Part shown: positions 19,901-27,571 of the stretch, piece by piece
Position numbering within the stretch: position 1 is the first letter of the stretch
Layout of the letters: every line of letters starts with the position of its first letter
Assembly (NCBI RefSeq): GCF_007747445.1
Contig: NZ_CP036425.1
Coordinates: 1,906,175-1,970,174 of the forward strand
From: Poriferisphaera corsica
GTDB lineage: Bacteria; Planctomycetota; Phycisphaerae; Phycisphaerales; Phycisphaeraceae
Reading direction: 5' to 3'
Length of the DNA stretch: 64,000 bases
The notes under the pieces: model-generated
Seen by the model: only the letters and a program-made list of their open reading frames with translations
Told to the model about the DNA's origin: nothing
The model's database searches: none
Made by a program: the position numbers and the translations under genes

Positions 19901-20471
19901 CCCGTCCATATGGCTTTTGCTCGAATATTTGATGATCAATATATTGAGAAACATATGATTCATTACTTAAAATTGCATCCCGATGCGCTATACCTACATC
20001 TTGCATATAGATGACATCAAATGCGCAATTCCCTTGATCCTCAGAGCTAGTGATTGAAACGTCCCATTTCCAACTACTATGCTCTGGATGCAATCGCAGT
20101 ACACATATGTAACTGCAACCACCCCATTCGCCAGACCAGATGGCACTATTTTGTGTCACATGAAATTGACAATCAGAACGATTTGAATTCATTAAGTGGT
20201 AGTTGATTCCATCGCTATTAATTCGTCTCAAATACAATCGTGACAGAGAACCACTCAAAGAATTGCCCAATTGCAAATTAATCAATTGATCAGACTTGGA
20301 TATATCGTAGATCAAACCATTGGGAAACAAACGAATACGTAAATCAGCATTGTTCTTTAGTTCAACAAACGGATAGTCTGTGACTTTACCAATATGACGA
20401 ACATCAGGTGTGTTGATTTTTTCAAGGGAAGGAATTGCTTTATGAATGCTCATTTTTGTACCGTTTATCAT
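16998..20471 (-). CDS. GH94 phosphorylase, probably 1,2-beta-oligoglucan phosphorylase
   Basis: 1157-residue cytoplasmic enzyme (no signal peptide). An N-terminal beta-sandwich precedes a C-terminal alpha/alpha barrel typical of GH94. FGDGDWNDSLQ near residues 795-805 holds the DWND motif with the presumed general acid, and the barrel segment WFSHNAIIHMSSPHGLEQYS also fits. Length (about 1100-1150) matches 1,2-beta-oligoglucan phosphorylase (SOGP) better than cellobiose phosphorylase (about 800), and the secreted GH144 gene directly upstream on the same strand (42 bases apart) supports sophoro-oligosaccharides as substrate. It would split them with phosphate to give alpha-glucose 1-phosphate. 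SOGP versus another GH94 specificity is inferred from size and context. Confidence 0.85.
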   Translation of the reverse strand: MINGTKMSIHKAIPSLEKINTPDVRHIGKVTDYPFVELKNNADLRIRLFPNGLIYDISKSDQLINLQLGNSLSGSLSRLYLRRINSDGINYHLMNSNRSDCQFHVTQNSAIWSGEWGGCSYICVLRLHPEHSSWKWDVSITSSEDQGNCAFDVIYMQDVGIAHRDAILSNESYVSQYIDHQIFEQKPYGRVLVSRQNSSQNGFHPQLIQACLTGGMGCLTDGYDIFGTTSRIDGKFKCLSQENIGTERKQYEFSCGAIQSEVFRLHEIKQSKSVSFGCSYRPDNIDTTSIDCLDDLQLLSQWDQSNFENHIADSSFSENRVNEIEISSNLICQDLDERDLALYFQGDHRHIERNSNGVLSFFYDNDSHVVLRQKEIAVNRPHGHILRFGESLLHQQTDFCLTSWMNGAFLSHIAYGNTSHHKFMSLPRNPLDVLRHGGMRISVNLDGEYQMLGLPSAFEMSRSHCRWIYQFDERVIEVIVRENDEQNGVTLEADVIKGEPISFMILSHLIMGVNDWNHDMKVNIDHENHSFEVIGDEYVYDNRIKCPTYEIQAEAEGTELVLGMDELLSTNSETQNLPYLVIRTGSTRSIALNIRGVLDASQNVCEMPLIHGGSDQYWRQLECHSTLRHANVASASELDDMMKWFSHNAIIHMSSPHGLEQYSGAAWGVRDVCQGPTEYLLALSRFSDVRKIIEIVFSQQYLDSGDWPQWFMFGEYRKLRQIDSHGDIIVWPLKSVCDYLEATMDWQILDQELPYVTDSTLEISEQRNSLLDHVKKAIQTIESRFIEGTSLVRFGDGDWNDSLQPASDELRDKLVSTWTVEILYQTLKRFAKLLKVSGYDVELAEHLEDICAGIETDFQEILLKDHIVAGFVTHEAKSRWQYLLHPSDDETGVKYRLLPYTRGMISEIFTPEQANQHFKLIENQLKHADGVRLMDRPMRYMGGEEKIFKRAESCASFLREISLHYIHAHLRYCEAMAKLGKADELYLAIRQVNPVGLSGVVKNADLRQSNAYFSSSDAAFSDRYESYERFDELRDGQVQVNGGWRIYSSGPGITYGLVVGRMLGFRRYLGNIVIDSIIPKELDGLEWTVDYEGKPVKFVFYVALNGNSVEAVRINGREVEAYQREENRYREGGIMIPKDHFDAMLCGQNRVIEVMLR

Positions 20472-20513
20472 CTAAATATTGCGTTCTAATTACTACACTG
20501 ATCGCATCTCAAT

Positions 20514-22418
20514 TTATTTCGTAAATGAAATGGCCCCAAGCTCTACCGATCGATCCTTAGGCTGAAAATGCCAGTCAAGCTTGGAAACATCGCCTGGCTT
20601 CTTTTGGTTTGCAATTGCCGCAGAAAATCCCATTTCTACGTCTTTTGCAGGCCGCGTTCCTAATATTTTCCATGGAATAGCGACTTCAATTTGAAAACCT
20701 TTTTTTGTTACTTTCACGTCTGATTTGACCGTTCTATTTTTCTTGTCAAGGCTCCAGCCGGCAATTCGACCAGATGCATAAAAGATAAACTGAAAATCTT
20801 CTTTACCATTCCAAATTAACCCATCATTATTCGGATCTATATAGACTTCAAAACGATCAGTTTTATCATCAAACGTTGCATCAACAACATCCGCAGTGAA
20901 GTACAGATAGTTTTGATCCCAATTGGATTTGAACCAACCCCCTGTATCCGAAATAGCCTTATTCAAACCTAGTTTCGTACTTCCCAAAAATCGGGCTTTG
21001 CCATTCTTAGGCTTGCCATATTTTGACGATATGTTCGGGCGATATGAGACCGGCTTTTTCTTTAATCCATATATTGATGAGTTAGGCATAAAACCTTCAC
21101 GATTTACTCCAATTTCAACGAATCCAGCTCTTTTCATGCCACGCTTTGCAACAGGATGTTTCATGAACGTATCCCATACAAAACCATCTTGCATATTTGC
21201 AATCATCACCAAAGTAATCCCTACATCAATCCCAATGACATCGCTAGCGACCCACCCATTCTCTGGGTTAAAAGCATCAACAAAGCCGAATTTTTTCCAT
21301 ATCTCATCGCCATACTGCGTATACATCGCATAAAGAGCGTCCAGGCATTCATCAGGCTTAAATGCGACTGAACCTCCCGCCGCACACGGCACAACAGTTC
21401 CATCTAACGACTCTAATGGCGCAGGCGGACCGCCCCACGCACGATATCCTTTTTCGCCATCACTTGCCGTTAATCCCCATATATTCTCTCCCCAACTCTT
21501 AAACTGATCAGACAAATTGATGCAAAATTCTCGATTTGCTTCGGTTGCTAACACACTATTTGTCCAATAGTCAGCATAATCATCTCGCTTGTTACGAAAA
21601 TCAAAATATCCCTGAGAATATTGATGTGTAAACAAAGGTGGGCAATTTAAATAGACCCGATCACCATACACCATCACTGGACCACGTTCCCACGCATGCC
21701 AAGTTTTCTCTGGCAATGGATAAGTCTCTGAACCCAATCCCAGCAAATACAAAATCATCAGCTCACTGTAATTGCCCCATGCCGCATTCAAATACCCATT
21801 CTCTGGTGTCCACCCCATTGATAGGATCCCGTCATCACGCATCAGGAAATCCCATCGAACGCGATCAAACAATTGATTGCCGATTTCTTCAACCTCCGTA
21901 CCCTTAAAGTACTCAGCAGCAGTCAGGACACCACCCATTAACAACGCCGTATCAATATTTGAGAGTTCACACTGCCAAACTCGTTCACCACTTTGCATAT
22001 TCTTAAAATGATAGAAATGTCCTTCAACATGCTCCATCGTCATCAAGAACCGTAATACCTTCTCCGTACGCTCGTATGCAGCTTCGCGGCTAATCCAACC
22101 ACGATCCGCCGCAATACAGTACGCAGTAAGCCCAAAGCCTGTTGCCGCTGAACTACTTACGTTCGTGACTTGGCTTCCATCTGCAGCTGTCCGATCAGGT
22201 AATAAACCAGTATCGGGGTCAGCCTTATCCCAGAAAAACAGAAAGCAGCGCTTAGCAAGCTCATCCAGAAATTGATCTTTGGGAATGACACCCTCACGAA
22301 ACTCGATATTCAACTCATCAGCCGCCTCAATACGGCTCCATGGTGAAACTGTTACATAAAGCACACATAAAAGCCAAGTTGTCAATAATGTGCATTTCTT
22401 CATCTTCGCATTCAGCAT
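20514..22418 (-). CDS. Secreted GH144-like endo-beta-1,2-glucanase with C-terminal CBM9-like domain
   Basis: 634 residues. ATG 22418 (MLNAKMKK) has AGGT 7 bases upstream and opens a normal signal peptide ending near IEAADE. Residues about 40-450 match the GH144/PF10091 barrel: FFWDKADPDTGLLPDR, TGFGLTAYCIAADRGW, WGNYSELM and AWGGPPAPL. GH144 enzymes act on beta-1,2-glucan. Residues about 470-634 look like a CBM9/DOMON-type sugar-binding domain (VYIDPNNDG, EVAIPWKILG, FSAAIANQ). The protein would cut beta-1,2-glucan outside the cytoplasm and feed the GH94 enzyme. First gene of a two-gene operon under a LacI-type operator. Confidence 0.85.
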   Translation of the reverse strand: MLNAKMKKCTLLTTWLLCVLYVTVSPWSRIEAADELNIEFREGVIPKDQFLDELAKRCFLFFWDKADPDTGLLPDRTAADGSQVTNVSSSAATGFGLTAYCIAADRGWISREAAYERTEKVLRFLMTMEHVEGHFYHFKNMQSGERVWQCELSNIDTALLMGGVLTAAEYFKGTEVEEIGNQLFDRVRWDFLMRDDGILSMGWTPENGYLNAAWGNYSELMILYLLGLGSETYPLPEKTWHAWERGPVMVYGDRVYLNCPPLFTHQYSQGYFDFRNKRDDYADYWTNSVLATEANREFCINLSDQFKSWGENIWGLTASDGEKGYRAWGGPPAPLESLDGTVVPCAAGGSVAFKPDECLDALYAMYTQYGDEIWKKFGFVDAFNPENGWVASDVIGIDVGITLVMIANMQDGFVWDTFMKHPVAKRGMKRAGFVEIGVNREGFMPNSSIYGLKKKPVSYRPNISSKYGKPKNGKARFLGSTKLGLNKAISDTGGWFKSNWDQNYLYFTADVVDATFDDKTDRFEVYIDPNNDGLIWNGKEDFQFIFYASGRIAGWSLDKKNRTVKSDVKVTKKGFQIEVAIPWKILGTRPAKDVEMGFSAAIANQKKPGDVSKLDWHFQPKDRSVELGAISFTK

Positions 22419-22526
22419 AAACTTAACCTGCCAATCAATTTTACATAGGTTCTGTAAGCCAAAATTCAACTATTCCCACTTGATTTTACAATGATGGCAA
22501 CAAGGATAAACATTGATGTCATGAAA

Positions 22527-22540
22527 TGTAAACGCTTACA
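22527..22540. promoter_or_regulatory. LacI-type operator 1 (GH144-GH94 operon)
   Basis: TGTAAACGCTTACA, an imperfect palindrome with central CG that fits the consensus TGTAANCGNTTACA shared with operators 2 and 3. It lies directly after the -10 element of the GH144 promoter, where bound repressor would block initiation. Confidence 0.85.
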
Positions 22541-22567
22541 ATATAACCTTAAATACACGACAGTCAA
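22540..22567 (-). promoter_or_regulatory. Promoter of the GH144-GH94 operon
   Basis: Minus strand TTGACT (22562-22567) and TATATT (22540-22545) separated by 16 bases, about 120 bases before the GH144 start codon. The -10 touches operator 1. Confidence 0.7.
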
Positions 22568-22642
22568 TCACAAAATCACCGAGATTATGACAAAATATAT
22601 TCAATTAAATGCAGTAAAATCTAAAAAATAATGAAAAAGGGC

Positions 22643-22672
22643 TTGTCAGAGAGTGCCAACACACGCTAAGAT
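22643..22672 (+). promoter_or_regulatory. Promoter of the pseudopilin gene
   Basis: TTGTCA (22643-22648) and TAAGAT (22667-22672) separated by 18 bases. The -10 overlaps the first base of operator 2, the same arrangement as in the divergent promoter. Confidence 0.6.
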
Positions 22673-22685
22673 GTAATCGCTTACA
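22672..22685. promoter_or_regulatory. LacI-type operator 2 (pseudopilin gene)
   Basis: TGTAATCGCTTACA, flanked by A and T to give a 16-bp dyad. It fits TGTAANCGNTTACA and lies 73 bases before the pseudopilin start. Confidence 0.85.
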
Positions 22686-22757
22686 TATCATGTCTTGTTT
22701 GTTTGTCTTTGTTAACCAGATCATATAGGTGATATGAGAAATCATCAGGAGACGTCC

Positions 22758-23630
22758 ATGTTGGCTAGAAAACTAGGAAAAAACTTCAGTCACGCCTTTA
22801 CATTAATCGAATTACTCGTTGTCATCAGTATCATCGCGTTGTTGATTGGTATTCTTCTGCCAGCTCTCGGTGCTGCGCGAGATAGCGCGAAGAATATTTT
22901 ATGTTCATCCAACCTACGCCAGATTGGCATTGCGATGAATGGCTACACTGTTGAGAATGATGGGTTCTTACCTTGGTCAGGAGATCCTGTTGGTCATTTC
23001 TGGCCACCTGTTTTATTAGAGTACATGGAAGGCAGTGAAGATCGCTATTGGGATGCGGATACAAATGCAGCCCACTCAGGTACTGTTGCTGCCTACCAAT
23101 GTCCGTCTATGCCCTATGAAAACACGCATTTCCGTGAAGTAAGCTATGGGGCAAATCAAGCTGTTCTACATCATGGACGTAGAAATTTCCCAATACAATT
23201 GCCCGGAACTGAATTACAGGGCAGTAGTTATCGATGGCTTTCTCCTAGAAAAATAGAATCCATTAGAAGAGCCTCAGAGAATATTGCGATGTCGGATTCT
23301 AATCAAATGCTTACCGATTCAAAAGGTGGTGGTTGCGAACCTTGGCTTTGGTGGACTGATAACCGTACACCAGTAGGGCACTATGGAGGTTATATATTCC
23401 AACCGCTAGATAAAGCAGATGTGCAGCCAGATCTCCCGCTTCCTATTACAACAGATTTGGAAAGTATCCAAGGTGAACGATGGGTTCCTGGCGCAATGAG
23501 ATATCGACACAACGAGGGCGATCTTGATGTTGTAGGCGATGGGTCAACAAATGCAATGTTTGTTGATGGGCATGTTGAATCCGCACAAGCAGGCACTCTG
23601 ACACAAAAGCATATTGCCGTTACATACTGA
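22758..23630 (+). CDS. Type II-secretion-like pseudopilin with H-X9-DG-type C-terminus
   Basis: 290 residues. ATG 22758 has AGGAG 6 bases upstream; an earlier in-frame ATG at 22734 lacks one. The N-terminus carries a prepilin methylation/cleavage signal: short charged leader, then AFTLIELLVVISIIALLIG, cleaved before the Phe. The soluble part ends with AMFVDGHVES, close to the H-X9-DG motif of the DUF1559-type pseudopilins that are expanded in Planctomycetota. It is divergent from the GH144 operon and shares its type of operator, so it is probably made together with the glucan enzymes, perhaps as a surface fibre or binding subunit. That role is inferred. Confidence 0.88.
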   Translation: MLARKLGKNFSHAFTLIELLVVISIIALLIGILLPALGAARDSAKNILCSSNLRQIGIAMNGYTVENDGFLPWSGDPVGHFWPPVLLEYMEGSEDRYWDADTNAAHSGTVAAYQCPSMPYENTHFREVSYGANQAVLHHGRRNFPIQLPGTELQGSSYRWLSPRKIESIRRASENIAMSDSNQMLTDSKGGGCEPWLWWTDNRTPVGHYGGYIFQPLDKADVQPDLPLPITTDLESIQGERWVPGAMRYRHNEGDLDVVGDGSTNAMFVDGHVESAQAGTLTQKHIAVTY

Positions 23631-23661
23631 TATACACGTGATTCTAATTATCACACCAGCT

Positions 23662-23700
23662 ACAAGCTGCAGGCCTAAAACCTGCAGCTTGTTTCATTTT
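23662..23700 (+). terminator. Intrinsic terminator after the pseudopilin gene
   Basis: Perfect 12-bp stem ACAAGCTGCAGG / CCTGCAGCTTGT with a 7-base loop and a T-rich tail. Confidence 0.9.
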
Positions 23701-23845
23701 ATCGTCATCTCAATCCATCAACAGAGTTTAAGATTGCTATAGATGTCCGCATTTGATTTCGTTTCAATAATTATGCAATTAAAACGCTAAAACCATATAA
23801 ATCGGTGTGTTATGGCCAATTCTATTTGCGTTCAATACGTGGATG

Positions 23846-23851
23846 TATAAT
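23846..23851 (+). promoter_or_regulatory. -10 element of the LacI-family gene
   Basis: Perfect TATAAT ending 9 bases before the ATG at 23861. A weak -35 (TATTTG, 23823-23828) is 17 bases upstream. The spacing predicts a leaderless or nearly leaderless mRNA, and no Shine-Dalgarno is present. Confidence 0.5.
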
Positions 23852-23860
23852 AATTGATGC

Positions 23861-24883
23861 ATGAGCAATTCAAGTTTACGACAGGTTAGTGAACGCGCAG
23901 GCGTTTCGATTGCAACCGTATCTCGGGTTATCAATGACTCACCTTCAGTTTCGCCAAACACACGCGCTCGTGTTTCTAGAGCCATACGTGAGCTTGATTA
24001 TCAGCCGTCTTTCGCAGCAAGAACACTTGCCAAGCAAAGCACAGATACCATCGGCGTCATTTTCCCCAATCTTGATGATGGCTTTTTCGTCGATGTTCTC
24101 AAAGGGATCAATACCGCAGCATTTGAAAGCAACTATCATCTGATGGTTGCTTTTGGCCGCGGGCCCGCAGATGAAATCAAACTCATCAGCCAATATCTAC
24201 AACAACAGCGCGTTGATGCACTGATCGTGATGAATGTTGATTTGCCCAGCCGTTTTGCCAAATCACTCAATAAATACAGCACAAAGCTTGTGCTCGTAGA
24301 TAGGCCTATTGAAAACGCAAACCTCACCTCGATCACAATGGATAACTACAGTGGCGCTGCTCAGATGATGGAGCATCTCATTGTTGACCATAAATACAAT
24401 GAGATTGCCATCGTCACCGGCCCGGATGACACCTATGACTCTATCAAGCGTCTAGATGGTTGCATGCATGCCGCCAAAAAGAACGGAATGTCGATTAATC
24501 CCAACCGTATCTGGAAAGGCGGGTTCACCGAAGATAGTGGATACTCAATAATCTGTGATATTCTCACGCAGAAAACAGAATTGCCCGAAGCGATTTTTGC
24601 CCTCAACGATAACATGGCAATCGGCATCATTGATTGCCTCACAGAAAACAACATTTCCGTTCCCGATGATATCGCTGTTGTCGGCTACGACAACATCCCC
24701 TTAGCCGATCGTGGCAACATTACAACCGTTCGAACGCCAATGGTTGAGATGGGGCATCTAGCAGTAGATCGAGCCATAGATCTCATCAAATCGGATGATG
24801 CAAAAAAGCTAATTAATGAAACATGTTTGCCAACTGAGCTAATCGTACGTAGCTCTTGTGGATGCAATAAAAAGAGGCGATAA
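23861..24883 (+). CDS. LacI/GalR-family transcriptional regulator
   Basis: 340 residues. The N-terminal helix-turn-helix and hinge read LRQVSERAGVSIATVSRVIN ... ARTLAKQ, and the rest is a periplasmic-binding-protein-like sugar-sensing domain (TIGVIFPNLDDGFF, FALNDNMAIGIIDC, VVGYDNIPLADRGNITTVRT). It probably binds the three TGTAANCGNTTACA sites nearby and releases them when a sugar or oligosaccharide inducer is bound. No matching site was seen before its own start, so it may not autoregulate. The stop codon is inside a shared terminator. Confidence 0.96.
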   Translation: MSNSSLRQVSERAGVSIATVSRVINDSPSVSPNTRARVSRAIRELDYQPSFAARTLAKQSTDTIGVIFPNLDDGFFVDVLKGINTAAFESNYHLMVAFGRGPADEIKLISQYLQQQRVDALIVMNVDLPSRFAKSLNKYSTKLVLVDRPIENANLTSITMDNYSGAAQMMEHLIVDHKYNEIAIVTGPDDTYDSIKRLDGCMHAAKKNGMSINPNRIWKGGFTEDSGYSIICDILTQKTELPEAIFALNDNMAIGIIDCLTENNISVPDDIAVVGYDNIPLADRGNITTVRTPMVEMGHLAVDRAIDLIKSDDAKKLINETCLPTELIVRSSCGCNKKRR

Positions 24884-24900
24884 AAATATCGCCTCTTTTC
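24870..24900. terminator. Bidirectional terminator between the LacI gene and the serine hydrolase gene
   Basis: 12-bp stem AAAGAGGCGATA / TATCGCCTCTTT with a 4-base loop and T runs on both strands. Confidence 0.88.
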
Positions 24901-24919
24901 ACAATAAGATTGAGTTCTC

Positions 24920-27202
24920 TTACTTAATCATATATTCACCGATCGTTTTGAACATTTTTTGGTAATAAGTATTATACTGTTTCCCAGCTCCAGGTCGGGA
25001 CATCGTAATCACCAACTGATTCTCTAAATCAACTCGGAATAACGAAGCTGTTGCTGAGCCATGCCCAAACATACGTTCGCTGAAAACCAGTTCGCGTTCG
25101 CCTTGCTCATTTTGTTTCCAAATATCTCGATACCAGTCACTCGCTAAGCCGTACACAACATTAGGTGTTGACGTATCGTCGTATAAATCACCGATACGCA
25201 CAGGCAGCATTTCATCACGAGTTTTTGCGTCAAAGAACTTCAAATCACCATACGATCCACCATTCAGTAGCATTTGGCCAACTTTCGCCAAATCTCTTGC
25301 GGTCGTTCGTGTATAGGTTGAAGTATCAACACTCGTAGTATCCACACATCCCAATGGTCGCCATAGATGCTCCTGCATCAGCCGCGGGAAACTCTCGCCA
25401 CTCGCAAGCTCACAAGCTCTGGCGACAAGATTTAAACTCAAACCATTGTACTGATACTTCTCACCCGGATATGTGTATGGCCACATGCTTCTAACATAAT
25501 CATCAAACCATAAGTTTGGCATCCCACCATAATTCACATGCCCTTCTGTACCTGCCAAATGCATCATGCACTGCCGAACCGTGACCGCTTTTTCACCCTC
25601 AACAGGGAATCCATCAACGTATTTTCCTAACGGCTTATCTAACTCAATCAAGCCTTCATATCGCATCATTGAAAGCAATGAGCTAAACATTAACTTTGAA
25701 ATCGATGCAACCTGATACGTCGTCATCTCATCAATCGGCCCACTTTCCTTACTACCATGAGCACTGTCGTATGCAATCACACCATTCCTTGCTACAACGA
25801 CTGTAAACGGCATGCCGCCTTCCTCTGCCCACGCATCACACACTTCACGCATTGCTTCAGCAAAACCTTCCTTAAAGCCTGCTTGTGATAGTGAACCATC
25901 GCGAAGAATCGTACTATTCAAACCGTCAACACGTTTTGGATAAGTCAATTTACCCGTAGCTTTACGATCTGTGACTCTCATCCTGACTTTAAGGAGGTAG
26001 TCCTGATTGCGGATCATTGGGCTAAGCCACTCAGGTTCTTCAGTGACCTCACCGCGTTGATACATCATTTCACGTTCAAACAATCCGCTCAGTAATGCCG
26101 CACCATCGGGGTTCGTGAACATGTAATCACGGATCCCGTAATACATCCCTTTATTAATCCAATCACCCTGCTCTTTCCAAACTTCTTTGCTGATTCCTAG
26201 ATTTTGGAAGTATCCGACATCTACTTTCTCAAGAATTCGTTTCCAGTTGTAGCCACCGGGGTAACAAATAAACGTGTAACCGCGATTGATCTCACGGCCA
26301 TTCTCGCCTGTTACCTTAATAACAGCGGCATAGCGCCCCGGTTGCGTTGCACGCTCAACTTCTACAGAATCAGTATCAAACCATCGAACCGATATTTCGT
26401 AATCACCTAAAAGTTGCTTTGCAAGTTCAGGATTCTCAAAATCCAATTTTGGAAAACTGCCTAACCCAAACATATATCGCAGCGTGCCACCACCATTGTC
26501 ACCAATCACACGACTTATCCGTGTCTGCATCAATCGTTCATACAAACCACGTTCAGCTAGCTCCTTGACCTTTTGTTCGTATGACGCTTTGGAGCTAAGT
26601 TTAAGCGCAAAGCCCCAGCCACCATGCCCATTCTCAACCTTAACTAGAACACGGTTTTTGCCTTGTTTTACAGGGAAACTAAATTTGTCATCCCCCAGTA
26701 CCGTGCCACGCCCGTATGCTCGGAATTCATGGACCTGTTCGCCATTCACCCATACTTTTGCCCGGTCATCCGAGCCAAATAATGCATACATCTCACCATC
26801 TGAATCCGAGGCAATCTCCGTGTACGCATAGGCAACACGTCTATCGTAAGGCTTTACCATTCCCGTAAAATCCATCATCGCCCCATGACGAAGCGATACC
26901 GCTATCCCCTCAGCTTTCCATGCCTTACCCTTGTCATCGACATAGGTGACAACGCTGTTATCACGAAGCACCGCAATATTTTCGCCGCCCATCGCATCCA
27001 GATAGTCACGATCAAACCCCGCACCGTCATTGCCGCCTACCCGCTTATCCGCAGGTAGTACCTCATTAGGCAATCCTCCAACAACCACCCAATCCAATTT
27101 CACATCATCACTTAATTCGCCACCAGCAATCTGCCCGTGCAATGTCACGCCACCTAAAGCGCACACCAGAAGCACCGCAAATACGCGATTAAATAGTTTC
27201 AT
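24920..27202 (-). CDS. Secreted serine hydrolase (class C beta-lactamase fold) with N-terminal beta-sandwich domain
   Basis: 760 residues. ATG 27202 has GGAG 7 bases upstream; a signal peptide ends near LHGQIAGGE. Residues about 30-200 look like a galactose-binding-type beta sandwich (VWVNGEQVHEF, GKNRVLVKVENG). Residues about 430-760 are a beta-lactamase/transpeptidase-like domain: Ser500-x-x-Lys503 (SISK) in YQVASISK, a tyrosine motif at KYQYNGLSLN, and FGHGSATAS as third motif. Where relatives have Y-S-N, this one reads Y-N-G. An operator of the nearby LacI regulon lies upstream, so it is probably co-regulated with the glucan enzymes. The substrate is unknown: esterase, peptidase or an atypical carbohydrate activity are all possible. 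Confidence 0.85.
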   Translation of the reverse strand: MKLFNRVFAVLLVCALGGVTLHGQIAGGELSDDVKLDWVVVGGLPNEVLPADKRVGGNDGAGFDRDYLDAMGGENIAVLRDNSVVTYVDDKGKAWKAEGIAVSLRHGAMMDFTGMVKPYDRRVAYAYTEIASDSDGEMYALFGSDDRAKVWVNGEQVHEFRAYGRGTVLGDDKFSFPVKQGKNRVLVKVENGHGGWGFALKLSSKASYEQKVKELAERGLYERLMQTRISRVIGDNGGGTLRYMFGLGSFPKLDFENPELAKQLLGDYEISVRWFDTDSVEVERATQPGRYAAVIKVTGENGREINRGYTFICYPGGYNWKRILEKVDVGYFQNLGISKEVWKEQGDWINKGMYYGIRDYMFTNPDGAALLSGLFEREMMYQRGEVTEEPEWLSPMIRNQDYLLKVRMRVTDRKATGKLTYPKRVDGLNSTILRDGSLSQAGFKEGFAEAMREVCDAWAEEGGMPFTVVVARNGVIAYDSAHGSKESGPIDEMTTYQVASISKLMFSSLLSMMRYEGLIELDKPLGKYVDGFPVEGEKAVTVRQCMMHLAGTEGHVNYGGMPNLWFDDYVRSMWPYTYPGEKYQYNGLSLNLVARACELASGESFPRLMQEHLWRPLGCVDTTSVDTSTYTRTTARDLAKVGQMLLNGGSYGDLKFFDAKTRDEMLPVRIGDLYDDTSTPNVVYGLASDWYRDIWKQNEQGERELVFSERMFGHGSATASLFRVDLENQLVITMSRPGAGKQYNTYYQKMFKTIGEYMIK

Positions 27203-27428
27203 CAACAGACTCCAAATAGAACAAGCTAAACGATACTTTCAAAAAAATCCCCCCTCATTATCCTCTTCCCTCACTTCACTTACATTGCGCGTTCAACCAT
27301 GCCATACCCGACTCAATGTCATCGTAAATAAGCGACTCACACACACAGCTTTTACCATGTATCGTAAGATGCTCTCTGCATCGCGCTTCGTATCTTGATA
27401 CAACGAAAATAACGGGTCTTGATAGAAA

Positions 27429-27442
27429 TGTAAACGGTTACA
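27429..27442. promoter_or_regulatory. LacI-type operator 3 (serine hydrolase gene)
   Basis: TGTAAACGGTTACA, flanked by A and T to a 16-bp dyad, fitting TGTAANCGNTTACA. It lies 227 bases before the serine hydrolase start. The remaining gap 27203-27571 holds no gene. Confidence 0.8.
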
Positions 27443-27571
27443 TGGCTAAAATATTAAAAAAAATGAGATGTAACGATAACCGCCTATATGACACCAATAA
27501 TCGGCATATCGGCGCATCGCACTACCTGATCGTGCTCCAGTGCAGCTCACACCATTGATCTAAGTAATAGC

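Noticed and set aside
23861-23900. Horizontal transfer of the glucan locus
   Set aside because: Strand composition and codon style are like the flanking genes, and no tRNA-borne attachment site, integrase or repeat borders were found.
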